A stretch of DNA of 64,000 bases from Tachypleus tridentatus (Eukaryota > Arthropoda > Merostomata > Xiphosura > Limulidae): NCBI RefSeq assembly GCF_004210375.1, contig NC_134828.1, positions 23,614,400 to 23,678,399 of the forward strand. The letters run 5' to 3'. Positions 22,185-33,439 of this stretch are shown piece after piece; position 1 is the stretch's first letter; every line of letters starts with the position of its first letter. The translations under genes were made by a program, and so were the position numbers. Under the pieces are notes generated by a model that searched no databases, was not told the DNA's origin, and saw only the letters and a list, made by a program, of their open reading frames with translations.

Positions 22185-24284
22185 TCTGACGAGCAAACAA
22201 TAAACTGAAAAGTGTGACTCAACAATAGATTAAGAAAAGTGTGAATTTAGTGTTAAAGATCTGCTGTGTCGAAAGTAATAAAGAATCAACAATAGATAGG
22301 AAAGTGTGAATTTAGTGTTAATAATCTGTTGTGACAAAAGTAATAAAGACACAACAAAAGATAGAAAAGTGTGAATTTAGTGTTGAAGATATGTTGTGAC
22401 AAAAGTAATAAAGAATCAACAATAGATAGAAAAGTGTGAATTTAGTGTTAATAATCTGTTGTGACGAAAGTAATAAAGAATCAACAATAGATAGAAAAGT
22501 GTGAATTTAGTGTTGAAGATATGTTGTGACAAAAGTAATAAAGAATCAACAATAGATAGAAAAGTGTGAATTTAGTGTTAATAATCTGTTGTGACGAAAG
22601 TAATAAAGAATCAACAATAGATAGAAAAGTGTGAATTTAGTGTTAATAATCTGTTGTGACAAAAGTAATAAAGACACAACAATAGATAGAAAAGTGTGAA
22701 TTTAGTGTTGAAGATATGTTGTGACGAAAGTAATAAAGAATCAACAATAGATAGAAAAGTGTGAATTTAGTGTTAATAATCTGTTTTGACAAAAGTAATA
22801 AAGCATGAACAATAGATAGGAAAGTGTGAATTTAGTGTTAATAATCTGTTGTGACGAAAGTAATAAAGAATCAACAATAGATAAAAAGTGTGAATTTAGT
22901 GTTAAAGATCTGTTGTGACGAAAGTAATAAAGAATCAACAATAGATAGGAAAGCGTGAATTTAGTGTTAATAATCTGTTGTGACGAAAGTAATAAAGAAT
23001 CAACAATAGATAGAAAAGTGTGAATTTAGTGTTGAAGATCTGTTGTGACGAAAGTAATAAAGACTCAACAGTACATAGGAAAGTGTGAATTTAGTGTTAA
23101 TAATCTGTTGTGACAAAAGTAATAAAAAATCAACAATAGATAGAAAAGTGTGAATTTAGTGTTAAAGATCTGTTGTGACGAAAGTAATAAAGAATCAATA
23201 ATAGATAGAAAAGTGTGAATTTAGTGTTGAAGATCTGTTGTGACGAAAGTAATAAAGACTCAACAGTACATAGGAAAGCGTGAATTTAGTGTTAATAATC
23301 TGTTGTGACAAAAGTAATAAAGACACAACAATAGATAGAAAAGTGTGAATTTAGTGTTAATAATCTGTTGTGACAAAAGTAATAAAGACACAACAATAGA
23401 TAGAAAAGTGTGAATTTAGTGTTAATAATCTGTTGTGACGAAAGTAATAAAGACATAACAATAGATAGAAAAGTGTGAATTTAGTGTTGAAGATCTGTTG
23501 TGACGAAAGTAATAAAGACACAACAATAGATAGAAAAGTGTGAATTTAGTGTTAATAATCTGTTGTGACAAAGGTAATAAAGACACAACAATAGATAGAA
23601 AAGTGTGAATTTAGTGTTAATAATCTGTTGTGACGAAAGTAATAAAGAGACAACAATAGATAGAAAAGTGTGAATTTAGTGTTGAAGATCTGTTGTGACG
23701 AAAGTAATAAAGACACAACAATAGATAGAAAAGTGTGAATTTAGTGTTGAAGATCTGTTGTGACGAAAGTAATAAAGACACAACAATAGATAGAAAAGTG
23801 TGAATTTAGTGTTAATAATCTGTTGTGACAAAAGTAATAAAGAATCAACAATAGATAAAAAGTGTGAATTTAGTGTTAATAATCTGTTGTGACAAAAGTA
23901 ATAAAGACTCATCAGTACATAGGAAAGTGTGAATTTAGTGTTAATAATTTGCTGTGACAAAAGTAATAAAGACACAACAATAGATAGAAAAGTGTGAATT
24001 TAGTGTTAATAATCTGTTGTGACGAAAGTAATAAAGAACCAACAATAGATAGGAAAGCGTGAATTTAGTGTTAATAATCTGTTGTGACGAAAGTAATAAA
24101 GACACAACAATAGATGGAAAAGTGTGAATTTAGTGTTAGTAATCTGCTGTGACGAAAGTAATAAAGAATCAACAATAGATAACAAGTGTGAATTTAGTGT
24201 TAATAATCTGTTGTGACAAAAGTAATAAAGACATAACAATAGATAGAAAAGTGTGAATTTGGTGTTGAAGATCTGTTGTGATGC
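22185..24284. repeat. 65-bp minisatellite, about 32 copies
   Basis: Unit includes AAAGTGTGAATTTAGTGTTA and ATCTGTTGTGACGAAAGTAA. Two main variants alternate irregularly: GTTAATAATCTG and GTTGAAGATCTG. Intact across 2.1 kb of dmrt intron 1. Confidence 0.97.
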
Positions 24285-24675
24285 GAACTTTTAATAAGGG
24301 AATATTTTATAGTACTTTAAATAATTAATTCGTTGTTTAAAATTATAATTGTTTTACTTGTTAAACCACATTAATAATCAGGATAATGTTTTATGAGTTG
24401 CTGCAAATTACATATCCTCTGAGGGTTTGTTTTATGTTTGCAGTTATTCTGATAGGAAGAAGAAAGACAGTCAATAGATTTTCAATTGACAGATAAAAAG
24501 GATTGTAGCTCTTTGACAGTCACTCTAATAGCGCACTTACACATCCAAAGTGAGAATTTCATTTTTTTTTTGAAACCAGACGCGAACCGTAATCCCTCTG
24601 ACACGCTAACTACTAGGATGATTTGAAGAGAACAGTCAATTTTTCGAGTTTCAATATCTTTAACTACTGTTTTTT
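24285..24675. other. dmrt intron 1 sequence, nothing firm
   Basis: AT-rich. A short piece near 24585-24625 (CGCGAACCGTAATCCCTCTG) recalls a decayed tRNA-like head but is too short to call. Confidence 0.35.
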
Positions 24676-24797
24676 AATGGGCACAGCGGTTTTTCTGCAG
24701 GCTTACAGCACTAGAAACCGAGTTTCGATACTCGTGGTGGACAAAGCACAGATTGCTCACTGTGTGGCGTTGTGTTAAACTTCCAACAAACGAACTG
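24676..24797 (+). mobile_element. SINE-C copy, diverged
   Basis: GGGCACAGCGGTTTTTCTGC head, GAGTTTCGATACTCGTGGTG, tail GCACAGATTGCTCACTGTGT. Faces a second SINE-C 20 bp away. Confidence 0.8.
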
Positions 24798-24817
24798 TTT
24801 TTATGAACATTTTATTC

Positions 24818-24937
24818 GTTTGTTGTGCAGCACAAGGCTGGACAATGGGGCTATCTCAGCTGTGCCCACCATTGGTCCAGAAACCCAGTTTTTATAGATA
24901 GCAGTCTTTAGACTTATTGCTGATCACTGTGGGGCTT
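24818..24937 (-). mobile_element. SINE-C copy, diverged
   Basis: Reverse copy with ATGGGGCTATCTCAGCTGTG, CCCACCATTGG, ending GATCACTGTGGGG. Tail to tail with the preceding copy. Confidence 0.72.
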
Positions 24938-25133
24938 TTCACAAACTTATAAATTAGCATCTAAAAATATTTGAAAACAACATTCATTTCTTAAGGTGGG
25001 CACCTTTTCTTTAAACCTAAATAAATAAACTTTTCATTGTTTTGTAAAAACAAGTAATTAAAAACTTGTGTACATCATTACGATATTGGTTAATACCACT
25101 CTTGGTTAATACTTAATTCGTTTTTTTTTTATT

Positions 25134-25247
25134 TTATTCGTGAATTTCGCGCAAAGCTAAATGGGAGGGCAGCTTGTGGCTGTTGGCGAACTGTTGGCCT
25201 ACTCTTTTACCAACGAATAGTGGGATTGACCGTCACATTATAATGTT
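25134..25247 (-). mobile_element. SINE-A partial copy
   Basis: GTGAATTTCGCGCAAAGCTA tail, shortened body with TTTTACCAACGAATAGTGGG and CACATTATAATG; the tRNA head is gone. Confidence 0.8.
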
Positions 25248-25365
25248 TGATAGGACGGAGATTAACGTTTGGTTCTTTTGTTGGTTTAAATGATTATGAA
25301 AGACGACATTCGATATTCCAATGTATAAAAATATACAAACAAAGTGCAGGCAAATTCGTGATGAC

Positions 25366-25433
25366 GAGAAACCCACTTGAAGTAAAAATGTATTCTCAAG
25401 ATGGCTGGTATGGGTATTCTCAGCCATCTTGAG
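25366..25433. repeat. Hairpin remnant related to the 43458-43624 inverted repeat
   Basis: GACGAGAAACCCACTTGAAG leads into CTCAAGATGGCTG (25395-25407) and, after 13 nt, its exact reverse complement CAGCCATCTTGAG (25421-25433). The same leader and arm start the larger element at 43440-43490, so this is a collapsed copy lacking the centre. Confidence 0.8.
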
Positions 25434-26097
25434 TATACAAGTATAGGTATAGTTAAAGCAAAACTGTTCCTTGTGGTCGTTCAGAAAAAAAAAATTGTCA
25501 AGACCCTTTTCCGTTTCATTCTTTGATAAACCCCTAAATGAATGCCTGGACTGTATGTTGTTGTTGTTGTTTTTTTTAAAGATGCATACGAACCCATTAA
25601 CGAATCATTCATTCTTAACCAGTAGTTGTATCCGGTTTCAGTCAACATGTGTTTGTCATTTTGGTTATTAATATGGCAGCCTACAGCAAAATCAAGATGT
25701 CAACATATAATACTTCACTTTTTTGGCGGCATCTTTAGAAAATTTTTGAACTGTTTCGTTTTGACCTGCATGTAAAATGTAAGAACTCGAAGACCACATC
25801 GTGGTCAAATACACATACACACAATATGTATATTTATATACTGAAGAGGCGATCGAGGTGTTGGCTGCTTGGTCGGCCTCTAAGAATTTTTAAAATTTAG
25901 ACTGAATTGAGAATGAAGTTCGAAAACATGTGAAACAAATGTTCATTTAACACTAATTTCTACTTGTAATTAACACTTGGAAAAACTTCTCAACTCAAAG
26001 AATTCTACCAGATGTACTTTGTTTGGTTTAAGCCTAATTTCTAAGCCTAAATGTGTATTGCAATTTCTGGCAAATTTCGATTGTAGGTTAGGTTTGA
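25434..26097. other. dmrt intron 1 sequence, nothing recognised
   Basis: AT-rich, no array, no SINE, no coding evidence. Confidence 0.4.
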
Positions 26098-26338
26098 ACG
26101 TTTTTGAATTTCGCGCAAAGCTACACAAGGACTATCTGCGCTAGCCGTCCCTAATTTAGCAGTGTAAGACTAGAGGGAAGGCAGCTAGTCGTCACCACCC
26201 ACCGCCAACTCTTTTACCAAAGAATAGTGGGATTGACCGTTACATTATAATATCTCCGCGACTGAAAAAGCGAACATGTTTGCTGTGACGGGGATTCGAA
26301 CACATAACCCTCAAATTGCGAGTCGAGCGCTTTTACCA
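26098..26338 (-). mobile_element. SINE-A copy, head-truncated
   Basis: TTTTTGAATTTCGCGCAAAG tail, body with CACCACCCACCGCCAACTC, B box region GGGGATTCGAACACATAACC; last 25 bp of head missing. Confidence 0.87.
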
Positions 26339-26862
26339 TCAGATATCAAATAATTCTCATTTAGGGCCACTCTCAGGAAAAAATATTTTATTTTTTGCCT
26401 ATTTAAGATATTATTCATCTGCTTATTTTAGTGTAAAGCTATACAGTGAGCTATTCTTTGATTTAGTTATCCTAGCATGTCTGCTCATCACCTGCAATTC
26501 CTAATGTTTTGTTTAATCTCTTTCGACTTTAAAGATTTCGATAAAACACTTTCGTTATATAGAAATCTTTCTTGACACTGAGATGTATCAATAAAGATTA
26601 GATAGCATGAAACTGTTTGCTTGGCACCATGTGATCTCCCTTGTTAAAAACTACATCCATGTTATTCAGTAGGTAGTTTTTGTTATATTACTGCGTCAAT
26701 AGTTTCCTTGTTTAAATACTTCTTTGTTTTATTGTTTAAATTACTTTGTTTGTTTTTTTATGAGTTCCATTTGGAAACTCAAGTTTACAGCTTTTCAAAA
26801 TGTAGTTACGTTGATTTAATTTGTTCGTGTTAGATATATATATACACATAACTTCTACCTAC
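26339..26862. other. Start of dmrt intron 1
   Basis: Unique AT-rich sequence next to the DM exon. The donor GTAGGT is at 26862-26857. Confidence 0.45.
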
Positions 26863-27146
26863 CTACGCAGTGCTACTTGGGCAGCCATAACTCTTTGTCT
26901 TTCTACCACAAGGAGGCAATTTGGGCATTGACAATCGCGCCATCTACAGAATCGCTTATGACCTTTCAGGCAAGAAACAACGCCATGGTTTCGACATCGC
27001 GCACACTTTGGAGTTCGTAAAAGTCGTTTGGATGTTTTTCTGCTGCATTCGGGATCTACATCTTCTTCTAGGACGTCGGAGGAGTCATCTGGACTTGGTA
27101 GTGAAGTGCTATCGACAACAGCGCCCTCTGAATCGGATGTCTCCAT
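26863..27146 (-). CDS. Dmrt11E: Dmrt11E/DMRT2 DM-domain exon
   Basis: Codes for residues 1-94 if translation starts at the ATG 27146-27144; the frame is open upstream to about 27240 but without another ATG. Residues 1-40 are acidic and Ser-rich ([15 protein letters not shown]). The DM domain, about residues 43-90, has [12 protein letters not shown] and [12 protein letters not shown]. Zinc site I: C48, C51, H63, C67; site II: H54, C72, C74, C77, spaced as in Doublesex. It ends VMAAQVALR plus a split Arg codon at donor AG|GTAGGT. An acceptor TTATTACAG at 27196-27197 suggests that an upstream exon, coding or UTR, is spliced on at 27195. The family binds DNA through the minor groove via this module. 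Confidence 0.95.
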
Positions 27147-27727
27147 CGCACCAATTTCAAATAGTTTTTCACTAGTCAGAAGCACTTCTTTATCCCTGTA
27201 ATAATGAAGCAATTTAAAATCATGCTTATTCTTCGCTTATCAAATTTATTATTAAAATATTTTATTAAAATAATCATTCTAAGACCACAATTGATGTAGG
27301 TATAGCAATAAAAACATTTTGCATCAAACAAGTATATAAAATAATGCGTGTAACAAGCGCAAGTTATCTGCAGAAACTATAGGAGACACACGAAACTCAC
27401 GACCACTTAGTTAGGCCTACCATTAATATTTTATGTAAAAGTTCCTTACGGAAAAGAATCGTACAAATATTCAGAATACGCTTTTGAAACGTCGGTATAT
27501 ACGACAGAATCCTTACGTGAGAGATTCACAGTATTAACTTCTGAGTGCTTGTGTAGAAACTTGCGATTTTTGAATGTTGTTTAACATGAAAAATTCATCT
27601 TGAAGCCAAATGTGGATTTAAAAAAACAACCTTTTGGTATCCATAAAATGGTCAGTCATAAATCACTTTGGAGACTACTGCGTTTCAAAACGTGTCTCTT
27701 TCTTAAAACACTTTCTTTATTCGTTTT
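27147..27727. other. 5' flank of the DM exon
   Basis: Includes the possible exon extension 27147-27195 with acceptor AG at 27196-27197. Beyond it lies AT-rich sequence without recognised promoter elements. Confidence 0.4.
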
Positions 27728-27860
27728 GAATATTAGCGGAAAGATACACAAAAGCCATTTACGAAACTCTTCCCTAATTTTGGAATGATGGTCCAAAGAG
27801 AAGCCACCTAGTTAACAGCACACATCGTCCAACTCTTGGGCTATTCTAATCGAATAGAGA
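27728..27860 (-). mobile_element. Old SINE-A relic
   Basis: Decayed reverse copy: AAGATACACAAAAGCCATTT, CTTCCCTAATTTTGGAATG, CAACTCTTGGGCTATTCTAA. It carries the TATTCTAATCGAATAG variant seen in other old relics. Confidence 0.6.
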
Positions 27861-28024
27861 TTTGTTCCCAAAGTGTAGAGTGGGATTTTGGAGAAGTGAA
27901 ATGCAAACACCACTAATCTTTGTATTCACAGTTCGACATGTTTACAGCTAGGTGGCACCTAAACATTTTTCATAATATTTATTTATCTTTAGTTTTAGTG
28001 ACTCAAAAAAAAAAAAACCCAACA

Positions 28025-28138
28025 CTTTTTAAGTGTTTTAGAGCCACGTTGGGCTATCAGCTATGTCCACCGTGAGAAATCGAACTCCGGATTTTAGAGT
28101 TTCAAGTCCGTAACCTTAGCTCCGTTCTACCAGGATAC
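28025..28138 (-). mobile_element. SINE-B copy, diverged
   Basis: TTTAGAGCCACGTTGGGCTA, GTCCACCGTGAGAAATCGAA, CTTAGCTCCGTTCTACC. Preceded by an A-run at 28006-28017. Confidence 0.7.
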
Positions 28139-28389
28139 TACTTAAGTGTGACTTATCGTGTTCCTTAAATATGAAACGTCTGGAAATTAAATTGAAAACA
28201 AGCATCTACAGAAGATTTCAGTGATCAACTAACTTGATCGACATTGAGACATGACTCCAGAACTGTGTTACTACTTGGATTAAGATGTAGTCTCTTGAAT
28301 CAACTCACGTCAACTGGACTTCCAGAGCACTTCTGAATATTACGAGTGTCATGTTGCCCTAGCAACGACAACAAAATCATTTTCTTACC

Positions 28390-28642
28390 TATGCTTTAAC
28401 CTATTAATAAAACCATTGTTAAAGGCTGATTTAACCTATTAACAAACATTAACAATGATTTAATATGTTTATAAACTAATTTCTTAACTACGAATAACCA
28501 TGCTAATAAACTAATTTCTTAACTTCGATTTGACATTAAGAAAGCGTTTCCTTAATTATAGTTTAATATGTTGATAAAATGATTTCTTAACTTTGATTTA
28601 ACGTGTTAACAAAATGATTCGTTAACTATGATTTAACATGCA
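28390..28642. repeat. Decayed tandem array (about 38-bp unit)
   Basis: Six to seven imperfect repeats built from TTAATATGTT, ATAAAATGATTTCTTAACT and similar pieces. Confidence 0.65.
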
Positions 28643-28734
28643 GCTATTTGTTATGGCACTGATCTCTTGTTTGTTTGTTTGTTTGATCGGCTGTTTGGCA
28701 GTTGGGCTCCCTTGAAAATAAAGGTTTACAGAGT

Positions 28735-29016
28735 TTGTTTGTTTTGTTCTTTTTTAATTTCGCGCAAAGCTACTCGAGGGCTATCTGCGCTAGCCGTCCC
28801 TAATTTTGCAGCGTGAAACGAGAAGGAAGGCAACTAGTCATCACTAACCACCGCCAACGCTTGGAATATACTCTTTTACAAACAAATAGTAGGATTGACC
28901 CTCACATTATAAAGCTCCCACGGCTGAAAGGGCGAGCATGTTTGGTGTGACGGGAATTCGAATCCGCCATTCTTGGATTATGAGTCGAGCGCCTAAACCA
29001 TCTGGCCATGCAGGGC
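28735..29016 (-). mobile_element. SINE-A copy, full length
   Basis: GTTTGTTTTGTTC tail, complete body, head to GGCCATGCAGGGCC. No clean target duplication. Confidence 0.9.
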
Positions 29017-29212
29017 CTGATTCAGAGACGTCTTTAGTAATAAATTACCTGATTCTTTCCCAAGTCGTAACTGTCTATTTCAGTATTTGGGTAAATGAAA
29101 CAACACACCAGCGAATGGTAATATTCTAAGCCTATTTGAGAATACGAAACTAAATCTGTGGAGTTATTATTAGGTACGTATGACTAATTATCTCAATTAA
29201 GTCACCTACTGT

Positions 29213-29365
29213 TTGTTGATTTTCGCGCAAAGCCTATCGAGAGCTACTACAATAGTCTTTCCTTATTTTGAAGAGATAGACTAGAGGGAAGACAGCCCGC
29301 CAACATCACCTATCGCTGACTTATGAACTACAATAATTGAATAGTAGATTTAACTGTTACTCTTA
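29213..29365 (-). mobile_element. Old SINE-A relic
   Basis: GATTTTCGCGCAAAGCCTAT tail, GACTAGAGGGAAGACAGC body, then TAATTGAATAGTAG. The head is not recognisable. Confidence 0.55.
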
Positions 29366-29679
29366 TAACTCATTCACACTTTTGCGGTGCGAAACACGAG
29401 TTTCTTTGTTTGTTTGTTTTTGCCAGTAAGACTCGAACCTGGAATTCGGATCTACATCTCTGCACTGTAATCACTGATTGACCCTAGCTTATCCCCCATG
29501 TTTTTGAAATACTCAAAACAAGAGTATTTACGCTGAAACGATTCCGTTGCGGATATACTTTTACGACAAGACAGTTTCGAGATGTAAACACTCCACAGAA
29601 GAAGTACCGAAATAACTGTAAAATATATCTGCAATTTTACAGAATTGTCAACTGTATTATCAGGAAAATCATTGATTGG

Positions 29680-29795
29680 TCTTTCGTTCGGCACAAAGCT
29701 ACACAATTAGCTATTTGTGCTGTCCTCGTCACTGGTATCAAACCTTGGTTTTTAGCGTTATAAGCCTTCAAATCTATCGCTGAGCCACTTGTTGT
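29680..29795 (-). mobile_element. SINE-C copy, diverged
   Basis: CGGCACAAAGCTACACAATT tail, CACTGGTATCAAACCTTGG and GCTGAGCCACTTG head. Confidence 0.7.
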
Positions 29796-30129
29796 ACCAA
29801 TAAAAATGATAATTTGAAAAAACAAATATTGGTAATTATTTCATCATTTCTAAATAAATTCATAATTGTTATGAAATTTATCTAATTATTCATGTTTTCA
29901 CAGAAGAAAGATACGTTTTAGTATAGTCTGATTATTAAAAAGTCATAAACTGCGATTCATTAAATTTAGTCTTATGACAGCTCATTGGGCTTATGATAAT
30001 AAAATCCAGGGCTGGATCCCGCTTCGAAGACAGTTTTCAAACTATATCTGTTACATTTATTTTCTTTATTAAAACACCCTCATAGAGGGAGCATACATAA
30101 GACACAGAATTGCCTGCATGGAGCGAGTT
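29796..30129. other. Intergenic, nothing recognised
   Basis: AT-rich stretch; no open frame or repeat of note. Confidence 0.35.
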
Positions 30130-30140
30130 GATTAGAAAGA

Positions 30141-30405
30141 TGGCCCGGCATGGCCAGTTGGGTTAAGGCGCTCAACTGGTAATCTGAAGGTCGCGGGTTC
30201 GCATCCCTGTCGCGCCAAACATGCTCGCCCTTTCAGCCGTGGGGGCGTTATAATGTTACGGTCAATCCCATTATTCGTTGGTAAAAGAGTAGCTCAAGAG
30301 TTGAGGGTGGGTGGTGATGAATAGCTGCTCTAGTCTTACACTGCAAAATTAGGGACGACTAGCGCAGATAGCCCTCGTGTGGCTTTGCGAGAAGTTCAAA
30401 AATAT
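30141..30405 (+). mobile_element. SINE-A copy
   Basis: GGCCCGGCATGGCCAGTTGG head, intact body. Possible imperfect target duplication GATTAGAAAG (30130-30139) and GATTAAAAAG just past 30415. Confidence 0.92.
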
Positions 30406-30659
30406 ATAAAAAATAATGATTAAAAAGCTGTAATAGAATAAAGCCTAAGCAACGACATATTACCCGAGGTATTGAACATTTGATAACATGGTTTAGTTGG
30501 TAAGTTTCGCGTGCTTATTAGATAAGACACTCAAGTTTGATTCTTTATGTGACGGAAAATAATACAGTTTTCCAAAGGGAAGTGATATTCTTAATAAGCT
30601 GTTAAACCTGCATTTCGTGTCCAGTGTAATGATACCAAATCACTGATCTTTCTGTGAAC

Positions 30660-30945
30660 AGGCCCGGCATGGCCAAGCGTATCAAGGCGTTCGACTCGTA
30701 ATCAGAGAGTCGCGGGTTTGAATTCCCGTCGCACCAAACATGTTCGCCCTTTCAGCCATGGGGGCGTTATAATGTGACGGTCAATTCCACTATTCATTAG
30801 TAAAAAAAGTAGCCCAAGAATTGGCGGTGGGTGGTGATGACTAGCTGCTTTCCCTCTAGTCTTACACTGCTAAATTAGGGACGGCTAGCACAGATAGCCC
30901 TCGAGTAGCTTTGTGCGAAATTCAAAAACAAAAAACAAACAAACA
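30660..30945 (+). mobile_element. SINE-A copy, full length
   Basis: Complete head, body and an extended AAACAAACAAAC end. The A-box region reads AAGCGTATCAAGG instead of AGGTGGTTAAGG. Confidence 0.92.
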
Positions 30946-31437
30946 AAGCTTTTAAAACTATCTCGTACGCTAACACAATGTAAACCAAAATCACGTCCAC
31001 TGATGTCTGCAATCTATCACTTAAACACCAGAGAAGGCTATAACAGTTTGTTTTCGAATTTTATATGTTACAAGGCCCCATGTTTACCGCTGCGGCACCT
31101 TGGGGATGAGCAGAGGTCATGAACAAGTAGTAAGTATACTTAGTGTATCTTTGTGAGATATTATCAAATAAACATTTCGAATAATGCTTAACTTTATAGA
31201 TTAGAGGTACAAAAAGTACGTCCAGTTAAACAACACATCAGTTTTCCTTCAAAGGGGAACAGAAGTAAGTTTACAGATTTATAGGCTACAGAATATTGCG
31301 AGCAGTAGATAACCCCACGTAGCTTTACTGTAGCACAAAGAAACGAAGACATCATTTGATATCCTTACAGCGTCATCTGTTATTTAATATATGAACTATT
31401 TTGCAAATAAAAATATTTTATTATTTACTATACCTTC
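30946..31437. other. Intergenic, nothing recognised
   Basis: No repeat family or coding signal recognised. Confidence 0.35.
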
Positions 31438-31553
31438 AGGTGTTTCTTTTTATAAATAATAGCCACAATGAACTATCTGCTGTATCTATCGCGAGAAATC
31501 GAACCCTGAATCTTAACATTGTACGTCCGTAGACTTATTGCTGTTGTTACCCA
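31438..31553 (-). mobile_element. SINE-B copy, diverged
   Basis: AATAGCCACAATGAACTATC tail, GCGAGAAATCGAACCCTGAA, CTTATTGCTGTTGTTACCC head. Confidence 0.68.
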
Positions 31554-31803
31554 TGAATGATCAATAGAGGGGTGGTAAAAATATTCCTACCAGTAGGTTA
31601 ATTTGTTAACTTCAAAAATATCCATTTTATTCTTTGCCTTTTAAAGAAAAGAATGACAAAGAAACTTCTAGTTTTTACCAGTATGCTTCTTTGTTATTAA
31701 ATATCACAAGCGTACTTGACAGTCAGTTCATAAAATCATTTGAGATTGGGGTGATTTAATTTCTATCCTAAAGACAAAACAAATATTTCTGTTTTTAGTA
31801 TTT

Positions 31804-31925
31804 TGGTTGGTTGTTGTCAACCGCAAACTTACACAATGGACTGTTTCTGGTCTCTCCAATACGGATTTCGAAGTACAATGTTTAGCTTTGTAAGTTTACA
31901 AAGTTTTCAAACAAGCTACTGGGGG
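31804..31925 (-). mobile_element. SINE-C copy, very diverged
   Basis: CGCAAACTTACACAATGGAC tail and TTAGCTTTGTAAG head part, ending in a GGGGG run. Confidence 0.5.
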
Positions 31926-32377
31926 AAGGGGCACTTTTTAGTCACTCAGTCAAAATAACCGTAATATTAACTGTTCTCTAACACTATTGCTCTTGCATAG
32001 AATAAATAAATACTTTTCATAGATAGAACGATTTTGCATCTGCGAAGTCGTCGAAATTGGTGTTAGTTAGTTATAGAGAAGATAAGTGTTCAACAGCACC
32101 CATCACCTATTCTTTGGTACTTCAAGAGCGCAGTCTGTTACACTAGCCGCTAGGCCCAACATGGCCGAAGCTTTCTGCCTTAAAAATGAGTTATTTGTAA
32201 TGCTAAAGAGCCAACAGAAGAATCATATATGTAATATATGACCTTATTTCAACAGCTGAAATATTCCTATGTTATCAAATCCAGCGTTTCTACGTTTGAT
32301 GGTGAAAATTAGCAATGAAATTATCTTAGTAACAAAAATATTCCAGCGATTTGTATTATTTACAGAAGAAAAAAGCC
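31926..32377. other. Intergenic with one SINE-A scrap
   Basis: Near 32095-32167 a heavily decayed SINE-A end is visible (CACCCATCACCTATTC, then CTAGGCCCAACATGGCC). Nothing else recognised. Confidence 0.4.
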
Positions 32378-32505
32378 CCCCCCCTAGTGACACAGTGGTG
32401 TGTATGCGGAAATACAACGCTAGAAAGCAAGTTTCGATACCCGTGGTGGGTAGAGTACACATAGCCCTGTGTGTTGCTTTGTGCTTAATTACGAAGAAAC
32501 AGCCA
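32378..32505 (+). mobile_element. SINE-C copy
   Basis: CCCCCCCTAGTGACACAGTG head, AGTTTCGATACCCGTGGTGG, tail ACATAGCCCTGTGTGTTGC. Confidence 0.82.
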
Positions 32506-32589
32506 ACGGAGAAAAAAATCACCTCTCTCGAGCTCTCTTTATACGTATGTTTAAATTGTTAAGTACACCTTAAGTTCGACACAACGTGG

Positions 32590-32815
32590 ACCTAGCATGT
32601 GAACACTCTAGGAAGTGTGAGTTCGAATCCTCTCACCGAACATTATGGCCTTCTCAGCCGCATTAGCATTATAAGGTGGCTATAAATCACACTATTCTTT
32701 ACTAAAGAGTAGCTCAAGAGTTGGCGGGGGGTGATGTTCAGTAGGTGCCTTTTCCCTGGTCTATCACTTTAACACAACCATCAGGTAGCTGTGCTAAAAA
32801 TAAAATAAACAAACA
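32590..32815 (+). mobile_element. Old SINE-A copy
   Basis: Decayed head (CCTAGCATGTGAACACTC), B box GAGTTCGAATCCTCTC, body AAGAGTTGGCGGGGGGTGAT, shortened tail. Confidence 0.75.
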
Positions 32816-32937
32816 TGATTAATCTATTTAATCTTACATTCTTCGTGTAAAATACAAAGGAATCCAAAAAAGGCTTAAAAAGTAGATTGTTTTGGCACAA
32901 TATTATAAGAATCACATTTATTGAACTTACTCGAGGA

Positions 32938-33209
32938 GGCCCGGCATGGGCAGGTGGGTTAAGGCGTTCGACTCGTAATCTGCGGGTCGCGGGTTCGAAT
33001 CCCTGTGGCACCAAACATGCTCGCCCTTTCAGTCGTGGGGGCGTTATAATGTGAATTCAATCCCACTATTCGTTGGTAAAACAGTAGCCCAAGAGTTGGC
33101 GGTGGGTAGTGATGACTAGTTGCCTTCCCTCTAGCCTAACATTGCTAAATTAGGGACGGCTAGCGCAGATAGCCCTTGAGTAGCTTTGTGCGAAATTCGA
33201 AACAAACAA
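32938..33209 (+). mobile_element. SINE-A copy with 13-bp target duplication
   Basis: Complete copy. Flanked by ACTTACTCGAGGA (32925-32937) and ACTTACCCGAGGA (33210-33222), one mismatch. Confidence 0.93.
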
Positions 33210-33329
33210 ACTTACCCGAGGAATGGACAGAAATTCTTCGACAAATTTATTTTCTAATCTTTTTATTTTAAATCTGAAGTGATATTTCTCTGGGAATTTT
33301 TGGAATATCGTCAACAGTTTTTTACCTCC

Positions 33330-33416
33330 ACCACTCAAGGTGACAAGATTCAATTCCCCTTGGTGGGCTTAGCAGATAGCCCGATGTGGCTTTACTATAT
33401 GAAGCACACACACACT
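33330..33416 (+). mobile_element. SINE-B partial copy
   Basis: Only the 3' half: GATTCAATTCCCCTTGGTGG, GCAGATAGCCCGATGTGGCT and a CA-repeat end. Confidence 0.75.
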
Positions 33417-33439
33417 CAAGATAACAGGGGTTATGTTCT

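Larger units (their letters stand above)
6480..27146 (-). other. Dmrt11E: Dmrt11E/DMRT2-class gene, three-exon span
   Basis: Spliced model on the minus strand: 27146-26863, 14616-14483, 7297-6480. Junctions are CGT AG|A CAA (Arg kept across intron 1) and CAA A|AT TAC (Asn across intron 2), both with GT..AG introns of 12,246 and 7,185 bp. The 411-residue product has an acidic N-terminus, a DM domain near residues 43-90 with all eight zinc ligands, a basic/amphipathic linker with LLEQKKMYQRHLRNLQ, and the block SERMRKRRCFADKELETVM at 164-182. That second block next to a DM domain is typical of vertebrate DMRT2 and insect dmrt11E. Family role: a sequence-specific nuclear transcription factor in development. 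An additional upstream exon is possible because an acceptor precedes the first ATG. Confidence 0.9.
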
